DNA of 64,000 bases from Leptospira kobayashii (GCF_003114835.2 NZ_AP025028.1:558001-622000), one strand, 5' to 3'. Shown: positions 19,137 to 28,761, counted from the stretch's first letter. Notes: generated by a model not told the origin, from the letters alone. A program made the numbers and translations.

Positions 19137-19646
19137 ATGGAAGAAGAAATTACATTGGGCGGCGGATGTTTTTGGTGTACGGAAGCAGTTTACTTGCGAA
19201 TCCCCGGAGTTCTTTCGGTAAAGTCCGGTTATGCGGGCGGTACGGTCAAATCCCCCACTTACAAACAAATTTGCACAGGTACCACAGGACATGCGGAAGT
19301 CATCCAAGTGAAATTTGATCAGAGCCAAATAAATCTTTCTCAAATCTTGGATATATTTTGGAAAGCTCATGATCCTACCACTCTCAACCGTCAGGGAAAT
19401 GATGTAGGAACTCAGTATCGTTCCGTTATTTTTTATAAAGATGAGACTCAAAAAAAGATAGCCGAGGATTCCAAAAAGAATGCGGCAAAATCATTCTCCG
19501 ACCCGATCGTAACGGAGATTTCGCCGTTGCCTGAATTTTATACGGCAGAGGACTACCATCAGGATTACTTTCGGTTGAATCCGGGGAATCCATATTGCAA
19601 TTATGTGATTCCTCCGAAACTGGAAAAACTGGGTTTGAAGCTATAG
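19137..19646 (+). CDS. msrA: Peptide-methionine (S)-S-oxide reductase
   Basis: MsrA repairs methionine-S-sulfoxide in proteins and free methionine. The catalytic motif GGCFWCTEA is at residues 8-16, followed by GVLSVKSGYAGG, FWKAHDPTT, QGNDVGTQYRS and the C-terminal YTAEDYHQDYF. At 169 residues it is a compact cytoplasmic form; no MsrB fusion. It is cotranscribed with mtnA and ends 9 bp from the convergent FapA-like gene. Confidence 0.96.
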   Translation: MEEEITLGGGCFWCTEAVYLRIPGVLSVKSGYAGGTVKSPTYKQICTGTTGHAEVIQVKFDQSQINLSQILDIFWKAHDPTTLNRQGNDVGTQYRSVIFYKDETQKKIAEDSKKNAAKSFSDPIVTEISPLPEFYTAEDYHQDYFRLNPGNPYCNYVIPPKLEKLGLKL

Positions 19647-19655
19647 AAATTTAAG

Positions 19656-21143
19656 TTATTTTGCTTTGAAAGCGGTCATCATGGCTTTGTCCTGGTTCGG
19701 GAAAAAGTTCATGATGAAAGCAGTTTGCGCTTTTGTCAGTTTTTCAATCTGACGTCTGTACTTGATGGTCGCTCCGGGATGAGCCGTATTTCGAACCACA
19801 ACCTTCACATTCTCGCTGTTATATCGAGTCATCTTAAGCTCTTCCACTTTTGATTTTAAAAGTTCGAGAGTTCTGGATTTTTTTTGGTAATTATCGAATA
19901 CTTCTTTGAATTTGAGTTTGCGGGCATCGTCTATTTTCCCGCGAGATCTTTGTACGACGTCCTTGATCTTTTGGATTTCAGGCAAAACCGATTCCAATTC
20001 TTTTTCCAATTGGACGAGTCTACTCGAACCTTCCGTAAATAAGCGATCGTTTTTATAATGAAATCCGACTTCGATGGTAGTATCCATTTGCGCTGTGGAA
20101 CCAAACGAGGATAATGTGACACCTTTGAATGCAATCACTTCCGATCCGATGAGAGAGGATGTTTCTCCGGTAAGGATGATGTTACCCAAACAAAAGATTT
20201 TGGAGCCAAGGATGAAATTTTCTACGATACAATCTCCATCGATTTCTATGATTGCGTTTTCGATGAATTTTGTACGAAGATCTCCTTTGACACGGATGAT
20301 TCCTTTTCCCTTTCCTTTGACTCCACCTTTTACTTCCAGGTCCTCCCCTACAGTAACCTCAGAAGATTCGACGTTTCCATCCAAATATAAGGATCCGCTA
20401 CAGACGAGAACGGCACCTTCTTCAATCGTACCTTTTACCTTAATGGTTCCGTCAAAATTGATATTTCCCGTTCCAAGCCCGATGCTCGAATCAATATTCA
20501 ATTCGGAAGATACCGTAAGCGAATTGTCTGTTGAGAAAACCGCACCACTGACTGCGGCATAAAATTCTTTTACTGTGTAACCGGGATTTTCGGAATCTTC
20601 CACGGTCTTCGGAAGTACATTTCGTCCGAGAGTAATCTTCGGTCTGTCGATCGGGTTGGGATAAACCGGTTTTCCTTCAACATCTGTTCCCTGTTCGCCG
20701 GGAACTCCTTCGAATAAGGTGGCTAGTTTGTCACCTTCTTTGACATGTATGTATTTATTGATATTTCTGAAATCAGCGCTTCCGTCATCTTTTACTACGA
20801 CTCTTTGCGCTCTTGGGAAAAAAAACTTGATCCAACCACTTTTCCCTTGTTTGGCGGGAATTCCTCTTGCTACTATGAATTCGATTTGGGCCTTTTGTTG
20901 AGTGGCATCTTTTGTTGCGTTGTCTATGACTGTGACCGCTTTGTCCAGTTCGTTCATTTCGATACGATCCGGATGAACACCGGCTCTTTCGATGGATTCC
21001 AAGATTACATATTTGTCCAATATCCCGCCGATCAACCATAGCGGTCTTGCAACTAATGTAGCTGTTAGACGGTCATCGGAAATTTGAACACGCAAACCCC
21101 TTTCCGGATTGAATTCTGGGTTTTTGTTCTGGGAGCTATCCAT
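19656..21143 (-). CDS. FapA-family (DUF342) polymer-forming protein
   Basis: A 495-residue cytoplasmic protein of the DUF342/FapA type. The N-terminal half shows the family pattern GEKL-like GDKLATLFEGVPGEQG and DVEGKPVYP. A right-handed beta-helix follows, made of short repeats (VKGTIEEGAVLVCSGSLYLDGNVESS, here given in part). A C-terminal coiled coil follows (LEKELESVLPEIQKI). FapA-like proteins often act in cell-surface polysaccharide assembly or flagellar and sporulation contexts, but the molecular role is unsettled. It stands alone, convergent with msrA. Confidence 0.8.
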   Translation of the reverse strand: MDSSQNKNPEFNPERGLRVQISDDRLTATLVARPLWLIGGILDKYVILESIERAGVHPDRIEMNELDKAVTVIDNATKDATQQKAQIEFIVARGIPAKQGKSGWIKFFFPRAQRVVVKDDGSADFRNINKYIHVKEGDKLATLFEGVPGEQGTDVEGKPVYPNPIDRPKITLGRNVLPKTVEDSENPGYTVKEFYAAVSGAVFSTDNSLTVSSELNIDSSIGLGTGNINFDGTIKVKGTIEEGAVLVCSGSLYLDGNVESSEVTVGEDLEVKGGVKGKGKGIIRVKGDLRTKFIENAIIEIDGDCIVENFILGSKIFCLGNIILTGETSSLIGSEVIAFKGVTLSSFGSTAQMDTTIEVGFHYKNDRLFTEGSSRLVQLEKELESVLPEIQKIKDVVQRSRGKIDDARKLKFKEVFDNYQKKSRTLELLKSKVEELKMTRYNSENVKVVVRNTAHPGATIKYRRQIEKLTKAQTAFIMNFFPNQDKAMMTAFKAK

Positions 21144-21189
21144 TCTGATTAAATTATCGGCAAATCGCTACAAAAAGCAAAGAATAATC

Positions 21190-22224
21190 TCAATTCTTTA
21201 ACCATTTGAAAAAAGATCCGAAGGTCTGCAATAATGCCGGAATGCCTGCAATTTGGGTATGGAGCGGCAATTGGTCGCCGTGGGTAAGCGCGCTAGAAGT
21301 TCTGAAGACGAATTTATGGTTTTTCTCTTGGAAATACCCGGCCAATTTTTCCGATTCTTTGGGCGAAATCACAGGATCGGTTTCGCCGTGTAAAAGAGAA
21401 ACAGGAGCTTTCAAACCGTTCATATTGTAATAGGGGGAAAAGGCTTTGGGTACGCTAATATCGTAGGAAGCTAACATACGTTTGGAAATTTCTTCCCGGA
21501 AGGAAGGGGACGAAATGACTTTGTTATAAAAATCCTGAGATGCCTTTTTCGTTTTTTTCAGTAGTACGGGAGCTTTTGCCTGACCGTTCGTTCTAAGTAG
21601 TGCGTTGTCCACTGCGGCTTCGTAAAAAACTGGCAAGAGATCGGATGATAATTTCGGTTCGATTCTGTCGATCAGGTTATAAAGCAGAACCAAAACTCCG
21701 TAATTATCCACTTCGAAATTTTTAAATACAAATGGAAAGGTATCTAAAAAATCCGAATAAGCTCCAACAGCCATAATGGAAGAAATTCTTTCGGAAAGTT
21801 TGGGACGTGAACAAGCGATAAGGCCCATTCCTCCCGAAAAACTGACCGAAAAAAATCCGAATCTCTTTCCATCATACCAAGTGTTGTTATCCGAAAGCTC
21901 GATTCCCAGTTCTTCGATATGATCGACGGTTTCAGGCTTGAGGAGTAATCCTCTTACTTCCGTCAGTTCGGGAAGGATCACGCTAAATCCGCAATAAGCA
22001 AGATTTTCCGCAAGGTCGATGATTCTCTGGTCGTCGATTCCAAGAATGCTCATCCCATGTTGAAGGTATATGCCGGGAAGTTTTTGTCTGCTCCTGCTCG
22101 CGGGCCAATAGACGTTCGCTCTTCTTTTGTTTTTAAGAGTGAGTGATTCGGATTGAATCTTTTTATTTTTTATGAGTCCGCCGTAAAGGGAGATCAATGG
22201 AAAGGAGAGGAGATATTGCCTCAT
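21190..22224 (-). CDS. Alpha/beta hydrolase
   Basis: A 344-residue alpha/beta-hydrolase-fold protein. It has an oxyanion-type stretch (YLQHGMSILGIDD), a nucleophile elbow SVSFSGG with Ser, and a late segment LLHGETDPVISPKES holding a likely catalytic Asp, followed by His in ALTHGDQ. The N-terminus has weak hydrophobic character. Substrate is unknown; the pattern resembles dienelactone-hydrolase or acyl-esterase relatives. It lies 14 nt after the CheX gene and is probably the third gene of that operon. Confidence 0.8.
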   Translation of the reverse strand: MRQYLLSFPLISLYGGLIKNKKIQSESLTLKNKRRANVYWPASRSRQKLPGIYLQHGMSILGIDDQRIIDLAENLAYCGFSVILPELTEVRGLLLKPETVDHIEELGIELSDNNTWYDGKRFGFFSVSFSGGMGLIACSRPKLSERISSIMAVGAYSDFLDTFPFVFKNFEVDNYGVLVLLYNLIDRIEPKLSSDLLPVFYEAAVDNALLRTNGQAKAPVLLKKTKKASQDFYNKVISSPSFREEISKRMLASYDISVPKAFSPYYNMNGLKAPVSLLHGETDPVISPKESEKLAGYFQEKNHKFVFRTSSALTHGDQLPLHTQIAGIPALLQTFGSFFKWLKN

Positions 22225-22238
22225 GCTGGCTCAAATAT

Positions 22239-22748
22239 TTATTTCTGCGGGTATTTTTCCAGCAATAAAATTGTATAAAGTCTTCCCAGATATTCTTCTT
22301 CCCGTCTGTCTTTCAGAAAAAAAATCAAAATATATTGTCTGTATCTTTCCAAAGAGATGGGAACAAGTTTGTGGTTTAAATTTTCAGGAGGCAGTATGTC
22401 TATTTCAAATCGTCCGAGCCTCATTTCGGAAATAAGTTTTCCACTGATTTGGTTGGCAAATTCCATCATGATGGATGAGGAGTGAGCCCTGGATGTGGAA
22501 TCGATTTGAAATGATTTTGCAATACGAGGAAGTAACTTGAGTTTGGTGTAACCGTCCAATCCTAGATAAACTTTTCCGCTCAGGTCTCCTACAAACTCAA
22601 CGCAAGTTGCATTTTCATAACAAAATCCTTCGTTTTTCGAAGGACCGTACGCCTCTCTTTCCGCCTGGACTTGCAGAGTTTTCTGAAAATGTTCGGGCAG
22701 AACCTGAGAAACGGTTAAAATGAATTTTTCGTCTAGGAGTGGATCCAT
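22239..22748 (-). CDS. CheX-like chemotaxis phosphatase
   Basis: A 169-residue protein matching the CheX/CheC phosphatase fold. The catalytic pair is present as Glu96 and Asn99 in SSIMMEFANQISGK, the ExxN signature used to dephosphorylate CheY-P. The preceding FVGDLSGKVYLGLD matches the fold's central strands. CheX is the usual CheY-P phosphatase of spirochaetes. No other che gene is nearby; instead it follows immediately on a membrane protein with a degenerate cyclase-like domain, the two being 1 nt apart. The partner response regulator is therefore unknown. Confidence 0.78.
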   Translation of the reverse strand: MDPLLDEKFILTVSQVLPEHFQKTLQVQAEREAYGPSKNEGFCYENATCVEFVGDLSGKVYLGLDGYTKLKLLPRIAKSFQIDSTSRAHSSSIMMEFANQISGKLISEMRLGRFEIDILPPENLNHKLVPISLERYRQYILIFFLKDRREEEYLGRLYTILLLEKYPQK

Positions 22749-23858
22749 TTAAGCCGCATTATGCAGAATGCTATCTTCCAAAGATTGATAGGCTTTTTTG
22801 ATCCATTGGTCGAAACGAAGTCCCGGCTCCGTCTTGGAAGAATAACCTAATGCCAGTTCGCAATTGAAATCGAGAGAATCCAATTCTTCCACAAAGGATT
22901 GAATGAAATTTGTGAATTTTTCCAGATTGGAATTCGGAATGAAACCTGCGATGATGTGATCTTCCAATTGGAATAAACCGATATCGCTGAATCCTTTCTT
23001 TTTTACGGCTTCGTTCAAACAAATCGCAAATTCCTGCGAATGAGAGGAGTTGATGAACTTGAGAAGGATCAGGTTCTGGTGAAGGTGGGAATAAAAACGA
23101 TCTTTTGCTGTAGTATAAAAATGAGATTTATTGAATAGATAGGTTTTGGAATCACGAAGCGCTTTATAGTATTCTTTTTTTTCCAAAAGCTTTTCGGATA
23201 GTAGAATGGTGGATTCCCAGAATGAATTGATTTCATTTTCAAAAAATCTGTCCTTTGTTTCCAGACAGACCAGACCGAATAGACTCTGGTTCAAGGAGAG
23301 GGGGAGATAAAGTTTGCGGCCCGACCTATTCAACGAAGGCAATAATTCTAATATTCTGTTTTGTTCATATTCTTCCCAGTCCAGGTCGTTGGATTCCGAG
23401 TCGATGAGAAGGCTGTCTTTTTGCCAAAAACATTCCGTGAACCTCAATCCATCGTAATACGCATATAAGGTGGAGGATATCTTGGGGTTTTTCTTCGGTA
23501 AAATATATTCTTTGACGGTTTCGGAGAAAAGGTTTCGATTTTCCCTTTGTTTCAATTCCTTCGCCATTGAGACTGGATCCGAGTCGGAAAAGAAAGGAAT
23601 CTCCTGTATAGTTTCCGAGTTTGCAATTTGGATTTCCGGTTTGGGGTCCAAAGGGACGGTTTCTTCCGAAGCCATCGTAGAGATATTCTCTTCAAATTGC
23701 GCCGGCACAGTGCTCATTTCGGAGATTGCATACATAAGAAGACAAAGAAGTAATGTGGAAGTGAGAAGGAGACCGAACGTAGTCCAAGAGAAATAAAGCC
23801 AAAATTGAAGCAAAAGTCCGGTGGTAAAAAAAATAATAGGAATTAAATATCGTTTCAT
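22749..23858 (-). CDS. Membrane protein with GAF-like and degenerate GGDEF-like regions
   Basis: Two N-terminal transmembrane helices (about 5-45: IPIIFFTTGLLLQFWLYF, LLLTSTLLLCLLMYAI) precede a low-complexity linker. A GAF-like segment follows at about 125-235 (SRKLYLPLSLNQSLFGLVCLE region), then a C-terminal part starting with LFNKSHFYTTAKDRF that resembles the beginning of a GGDEF domain. No GG(D/E)EF active site is seen, so cyclase activity is unlikely; the C-terminal unit may be a sensor or a protein-interaction relic. I do not recognise a named family. The gene heads an operon with CheX and an alpha/beta hydrolase. Confidence 0.6.
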   Translation of the reverse strand: MKRYLIPIIFFTTGLLLQFWLYFSWTTFGLLLTSTLLLCLLMYAISEMSTVPAQFEENISTMASEETVPLDPKPEIQIANSETIQEIPFFSDSDPVSMAKELKQRENRNLFSETVKEYILPKKNPKISSTLYAYYDGLRFTECFWQKDSLLIDSESNDLDWEEYEQNRILELLPSLNRSGRKLYLPLSLNQSLFGLVCLETKDRFFENEINSFWESTILLSEKLLEKKEYYKALRDSKTYLFNKSHFYTTAKDRFYSHLHQNLILLKFINSSHSQEFAICLNEAVKKKGFSDIGLFQLEDHIIAGFIPNSNLEKFTNFIQSFVEELDSLDFNCELALGYSSKTEPGLRFDQWIKKAYQSLEDSILHNAA

Positions 23859-23937
23859 GATAGATTTGCCGTTACTCTTTATAACGGGCAGATTTCCAAA
23901 TCTCTGAAATGATTTTCTCTCCGAAACGAACCACAGA

Positions 23938-24678
23938 ATGAAACTTTATACAGAGCTGGCTGAATATTATTTTACCATTGAAGAAGCCGGCAGGAAATTT
24001 TCGGAAGAAGTCGATTTTCTCAGAGAAACATTCAAAAGACATAAAATCGGAACCATCATCGATATAGGTTGCGGAACCGGCGAACACGTAAAAGAGATCC
24101 AAGCCATGGGTTTCAAAGTTCTAGGTGTGGATGCATCCCAAAGAATGTTGGAAATCGCTAAAGTCCGATATCCCCATTGTCATTTTGAATACGGCAAAAT
24201 GGAAGATTTTGTCGCAAAACAACCTGTAGACGCGATTGTCTGCCTTTACGGAACTTTCAATTATCTATTAAATGATGATGCTGTTATCGGTTTTCTCCGC
24301 AACACTCATAAAAACTTGAAACAGGCCGGGCTCATCGTTTTTGAAATCTGGAATGCCGATCCCATTCACCGTATCAAAAGAAAGCCGATAACCGTTGTTA
24401 GTAATGTACGTCAGGGCAATATTTCCATCCGCCGTAATCGTGGATTTCGTATGACAAGGGCAGACGATGTTGCCATTGTGGAAGTGAACTACGTATATAA
24501 CTTGAATTCGAAAGATGTGAAAGACCGTCATACCATGAGGGTTTTTCATTATCCGCAGATTCAAACTTTCTTAGACGATGCCAAATTTGAAATTTTACAT
24601 GTCTATGGAAGTTATGCTGAGGAAAAATACTTAAAAACTGGGGCAAGGATTCTCGTCGTAGCAAAAAAGAGATCTTGA
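23938..24678 (+). CDS. Class I SAM-dependent methyltransferase
   Basis: A 246-residue methyltransferase. SAM-binding motif I is IDIGCGTGEHV near residue 42, followed by the acidic end of strand 2 (VLGVDASQRMLEIAK), motif II-like VDAIVCLYGTFNYL and IVFEIWNADPI. The N-terminal MKLYTELAEYYF resembles methyltransferases acting on small molecules or lipids, but the substrate cannot be inferred. It is divergent from the preceding membrane-protein gene and 42 nt upstream of lpdA. Confidence 0.85.
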   Translation: MKLYTELAEYYFTIEEAGRKFSEEVDFLRETFKRHKIGTIIDIGCGTGEHVKEIQAMGFKVLGVDASQRMLEIAKVRYPHCHFEYGKMEDFVAKQPVDAIVCLYGTFNYLLNDDAVIGFLRNTHKNLKQAGLIVFEIWNADPIHRIKRKPITVVSNVRQGNISIRRNRGFRMTRADDVAIVEVNYVYNLNSKDVKDRHTMRVFHYPQIQTFLDDAKFEILHVYGSYAEEKYLKTGARILVVAKKRS

Positions 24679-24720
24679 CTTCCTTTTTCAATCTGGTATC
24701 CCAATGAGTTGGGAGAATAT

Positions 24721-26148
24721 ATGACTGATACATCCAAATTCCAAGTAGTAGTGATCGGAGGAGGACCGGGAGGTTATGTCGCTGCGATTCGTTCCGCACA
24801 ACTCGGACTCAATACTGCAATCATTGAAAGAGAAAGACTCGGTGGAATTTGTTTGAATTGGGGGTGCATTCCCACCAAAGCTCTGTTAGAGAGCGCGCAT
24901 GTCTTGGAACATTTGAAAAAAGCCGCCAGTTTCGGACTGAAGGCCGAAAATGTATCCGTAGAATTCGAACAAGTCATCAAACGTTCCCGTTCCGTTGCGG
25001 ATCAAATGGCAAAGGGAGTCGAGTTTTTGATGAAGAAAAACAAAATCACCGTTCTTAGCGGCGATGCGGTCCTCAAAGACAAATCCAATATTGAAATCAA
25101 AAATGAGAAAGGCGAAACAAGTTTGGTTTCAGCCGATCATATCATTCTGGCGGTAGGGGCCAAAAACAAAGCCCTTCCTTTTTTACCGTTTGACGGTGAT
25201 AAGGTGCTTTCCGCAAAAGAAGCGATGATTCAAAAAAGCGTTCCGAAAAATCTCGCTATCATAGGTGCGGGTGCCATAGGAGTGGAGTTCGCCGATTTCT
25301 ATCAGTCAATGGGCTCCAAGGTAACGATCATTGAGTTCCAGGATCATTTGTTGCCGAACGAAGATACGGAGATCTCTCAGATTTTGGAGAGAAGCTATAA
25401 AAAAAGGGAAATAGAACAATACTTAAGTTATGCGGTTGAATCCGCTTCCGTTTCTGGCGATGGGGTCGAACTTGTTCTTCAGGATCGTAAATCCGCGAAA
25501 AAAGAGAAATTAAAATTCGATAAAGTGATCGTAGGAGTGGGAATTGCACCTAATACAAGTAATATCGGTCTGGAGTCGATAGGGGTCAAAACCAAGAACG
25601 GGTTTATCGAAGTGGATGCAAAATACAGAACGTCCGTAGATACGATTTATTCCATCGGGGATTGTATCGCCACTCCGTCTCTTGCCCATGTGGCGAGTGC
25701 CGAAGGAATTCGTGCTTCGGAAGACATTTCCATTAGAAACGGGAATCCGCATAAAATCACAATCCATCCGTTGAATTATAATTATATTCCCGGATGTACT
25801 TACTGTCATCCGGAAGTGGCGAGTGTCGGGCTTTCGGAAGCAAAAGCGCTTTCTCTGGGTTATGAGATTCAAATTGGTAAGTTTCCTTTTACCGCCAGTG
25901 GTCGTGCACAGGCGCAAGGGGATACTACCGGTATGGTAAAGATCGTCTCCGATAAAAAACACGGAGAGATTCTCGGTGCGCATATTATAGGAAGTGGTGC
26001 TACTGAATTGATCGCCGAATTAACATTAGGTGCCAATATGGAGGTCACAGTCCGTGAGCTTGCGAATACGATTCATGCTCACCCTACCATTTCGGAGGGA
26101 ATCATGGATGCTGCGGCCGCGGTTCTAGGTGAAGCGATTAATATTTGA
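24721..26148 (+). CDS. lpdA: Dihydrolipoyl dehydrogenase
   Basis: E3 of 2-oxoacid dehydrogenase complexes and/or the glycine cleavage system; it reoxidises dihydrolipoamide with NAD+. The 475-residue protein has the FAD motif GGGPGGYVAAIRSAQLG, the redox-active disulphide CLNWGC, a second NAD-binding motif IIGAGAIGVEFADFY, the GD motif YSIGDC and the C-terminal dimer-interface HAHPTISE with the active-site His. The ATG at 24721 is preceded by GGGAGA; an in-frame TTG four codons upstream is less likely. E1 and E2 genes are not adjacent. Confidence 0.95.
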   Translation: MTDTSKFQVVVIGGGPGGYVAAIRSAQLGLNTAIIERERLGGICLNWGCIPTKALLESAHVLEHLKKAASFGLKAENVSVEFEQVIKRSRSVADQMAKGVEFLMKKNKITVLSGDAVLKDKSNIEIKNEKGETSLVSADHIILAVGAKNKALPFLPFDGDKVLSAKEAMIQKSVPKNLAIIGAGAIGVEFADFYQSMGSKVTIIEFQDHLLPNEDTEISQILERSYKKREIEQYLSYAVESASVSGDGVELVLQDRKSAKKEKLKFDKVIVGVGIAPNTSNIGLESIGVKTKNGFIEVDAKYRTSVDTIYSIGDCIATPSLAHVASAEGIRASEDISIRNGNPHKITIHPLNYNYIPGCTYCHPEVASVGLSEAKALSLGYEIQIGKFPFTASGRAQAQGDTTGMVKIVSDKKHGEILGAHIIGSGATELIAELTLGANMEVTVRELANTIHAHPTISEGIMDAAAAVLGEAINI

Positions 26149-26270
26149 AATTCATTTATGTGGTGTACTTCGCTATGTTTTTTTTAGCGATTTGAGTTTG
26201 TAAGAATTTCCGCGGATATTCAGCTGGTTTTAATCGGTTCAGTTTGATCAGAGCGAACCGATTTTACGTT

Positions 26271-28409
26271 ATGTCCAGATTTTTCTTTATTACTATTTTA
26301 TTGTTTTCGAATGTTTGGGTCAATTGCAATTCACCGACTTTCCTGAATTCCTGTGATCCCAAGTCCGAAGGGTTTTGGAAAACCCTTTTGGGAAAAAATA
26401 TACTGAAAGATCATTCTCCTCACTGCGGTGTTTCCGGTTACCTTTCCGTTTCTTCATCGGAACCGCTTTACTCCGGCAGAGATTATTGGCTGGATTATAT
26501 CAAAAACGATGGGAAAGATTATTTTTCCGCTTCGAATTCTCCTTGTGACGGAACGGAGACGGGAGGATACTCCGCTTGTATTCATGCAGGTGAAATGAGA
26601 TCCGTTCGTGTTAGTTGGGGACAACTTTCCCCGAATTCCTGCGAAGGGTATTCTGCAAATGATAGTGAAAGCGCATTTTTGTATGCTTGCAGCTTGCATC
26701 CAGACGGAGGAATTCGCCTAACGTCTACATCTTTGCTTCCTGGAAAAAGATTGGGTGATCTTGTGGATTCGAATACTCTTCGTTTCAAACCGATTCAGAT
26801 TTTCGTATATTTAAACGGAAATCTAGTCGGAAAATCAGAGCCTGCTGTTTGGTGGAAAAATCCCATTTATCCGTTTCCTGTTACGGGTGGGATATTAGGC
26901 AAACCGTACGATTTGTATTATATCGGTTCGGATACCAATGTTTCCAATACTACAACTTTCAATTCTCCCAAACTGGGAGTGATTCAGTCTTCCTCATCCG
27001 TAGTGAATGTTTCTGCGGTAGATTGGTTGGTTTTTAACGGAAGTTTTCCTTATCTGGAAGGACTCATACAGGGAAGTTCACCGATTAGCGTCGTTACCAT
27101 CAATTCCTCTTCGCGATTCGCTTATGTAAGAGAAGTTTCGATCAATTCGGCTTCGGGAAGTATGTTTGCAGTTTACGGTTCCATGGGAATGTATCGGAAC
27201 TTGCGATTGTTTGGCGGTGGTTCTTCCGCTGAGGGAATCAAGGTAAGTTCTTCAGGAACGGCTACGGAGGCGAATGTTTTTAAATCGGTGTTAGTCGGAG
27301 GAGCAGATTCCAATGCGATCAGTCTTTACGTATCCGCTACCGGTTCCAAAATTTTCAATCAAGCATTCTCAGATATCACTATTTTTTCCTCCTCTTCCGC
27401 GGAAGCGTTTATGGTTGGGAATGCAGGAAGTGCCGAAATCAGCGGTTTTTTGACCAGAGAATTAACGATAGCCAATGCCGGTTTGCCTGGCTTTGTTCAC
27501 CAAACAAGTGCTACTGTTCCATTCAATCATATTACCGATATGAATATGGGATTTATCAATAATAGTTCGCCGGTATTTAATTTATACTCAACTTCAACGA
27601 CGGATATGGATGCAAAAGTATTGAATGTTGCCTCTTTGATCGGGAATTTTGAAACAACGAATGTCAGTAATTCTTATTTTTCGGGTAACTTGAAAGTCAG
27701 CGTCGGAGCATCTTGTACTGTGGCTGGCGGTTTAAATCCCGGAATCGTTACTACAACTTGCGCAAAAAACGGTTATTCCGATTTTGATCTATATTCGAAT
27801 CTTTCTTCCTCGGATAGTTTTGTGGGGCAAGTCGTTCAAGATGATAATAAAAATTCTTACGATGTTGCGGGTTATTATCCATCCGCTTCTGTTCCCAATG
27901 AAATAAGATTTTATGACTCAATGCAAAACCCTTATCGTGCTTGGGGTAATAATGATTCCTCGACTGCATATACTCCTGCAATGAGGGGAAATTGCGGAGG
28001 CATTTGTAGGATTTACGATTGGTCCCTTCGAAATTCGGATACGGTTTTGAGAAATGCAAATCCTTGCCCTGATCCCGCCAAACCGATGTTTCATACGATT
28101 TCAGGAGCAGGTAATACGGATCAGGTGTGTTCTTCCTTCTTGAGAGGTGCTAAAACCGCATCGGGAAATATTTGCCAAATCATTCATTTACGAAATGCGG
28201 TAGAGATTCTCGGGGACGGGAGCGGCAATGAGAATTTGTTTTGTGAATCGGGAGAGGATTGTTTGTACACTCCGAACATAGCTTCCTACCAAGGTCATGG
28301 AAAATTAGTAAAGGCGAGTTCTGTTTCTCCGACTCATTGCACGGATATAGGTTCGGGGAACTTAATCTCTAACGTTCGTTTGTTTCAGTATGAAACAAAC
28401 GGTTATTGA
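26271..28409 (+). CDS. Secreted or lipoprotein with beta-helix-like central region, unknown function
   Basis: I do not recognise a family. ATG 26271 opens a signal peptide (MSRFFFITILLFSN) followed by a Cys in WVNCNSP, plausible for lipidation, giving an exported 712-residue protein. The N-terminal part has paired cysteines (NSCDPK, PHCGVSG, YACSLHPDG). The middle (about 240-480) is rich in Ser, Gly, Asn and Val in short irregular repeats, the look of a right-handed parallel beta-helix (VYGSMGMYRNLRLFGGGSSA). The C-terminal part is Cys-rich again (GNCGGICRIYDW, ENLFCESGEDC). No enzymatic motif is seen. A TTG at 26244 in the same frame would weaken the signal peptide. It stands alone, followed by 500 bp of noncoding repeats. 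Confidence 0.65.
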   Translation: MSRFFFITILLFSNVWVNCNSPTFLNSCDPKSEGFWKTLLGKNILKDHSPHCGVSGYLSVSSSEPLYSGRDYWLDYIKNDGKDYFSASNSPCDGTETGGYSACIHAGEMRSVRVSWGQLSPNSCEGYSANDSESAFLYACSLHPDGGIRLTSTSLLPGKRLGDLVDSNTLRFKPIQIFVYLNGNLVGKSEPAVWWKNPIYPFPVTGGILGKPYDLYYIGSDTNVSNTTTFNSPKLGVIQSSSSVVNVSAVDWLVFNGSFPYLEGLIQGSSPISVVTINSSSRFAYVREVSINSASGSMFAVYGSMGMYRNLRLFGGGSSAEGIKVSSSGTATEANVFKSVLVGGADSNAISLYVSATGSKIFNQAFSDITIFSSSSAEAFMVGNAGSAEISGFLTRELTIANAGLPGFVHQTSATVPFNHITDMNMGFINNSSPVFNLYSTSTTDMDAKVLNVASLIGNFETTNVSNSYFSGNLKVSVGASCTVAGGLNPGIVTTTCAKNGYSDFDLYSNLSSSDSFVGQVVQDDNKNSYDVAGYYPSASVPNEIRFYDSMQNPYRAWGNNDSSTAYTPAMRGNCGGICRIYDWSLRNSDTVLRNANPCPDPAKPMFHTISGAGNTDQVCSSFLRGAKTASGNICQIIHLRNAVEILGDGSGNENLFCESGEDCLYTPNIASYQGHGKLVKASSVSPTHCTDIGSGNLISNVRLFQYETNGY

Positions 28410-28435
28410 AAAACTTAATCAATGTTTTGTTTGGT

Positions 28436-28696
28436 TGGGCGCGTCGAATGTGTTATAGGATCTGAAATCATACAGTGCCCGACCCGGCTCTTCACTCCAA
28501 TCTTCGCTGGACGCGAAGGATTTCCGTTACGATCCGTCGCGCGAAAAATGATAATGGAACATAGCCTACTTGTGAATATAAAAGACCCCGCGCCAGGGAT
28601 TGCAGTGAAAACCCTTCGCTTATGCGAAGGTTGAAACGGAAAGCCCGGTCGGGGATTGTGTTTGATTTTTATCATCTAACGAGTTCGAGGCGCACA
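28436..28696. repeat. Long imperfect inverted-repeat element (MITE-like)
   Basis: The 261-bp element is bounded by TGGGCGCGTCGAA and TTCGAGGCGCACA (11 of 13 positions complementary). The arms stay similar for about 50 bp inward, ending in an inner stem (CCCGACCCGGCT at 28479-28490 with AGCCCGGTCGGG at 28641-28652, one mismatch). Each arm carries a side hairpin: CTTCGC/GCGAAG near 28502-28518 and CCTTCGC/GCGAAGG near 28613-28630. No ORF or transposase is inside and no clear target duplication flanks it. It looks like a non-autonomous mobile repeat or a structured RNA. Confidence 0.5.
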
Positions 28697-28761
28697 GGGA
28701 AATGGGAGTTGGTAGTGTTCTTTGGTAGTTCTTCAGGATGTATTGGATTTTATTCTGGTAT

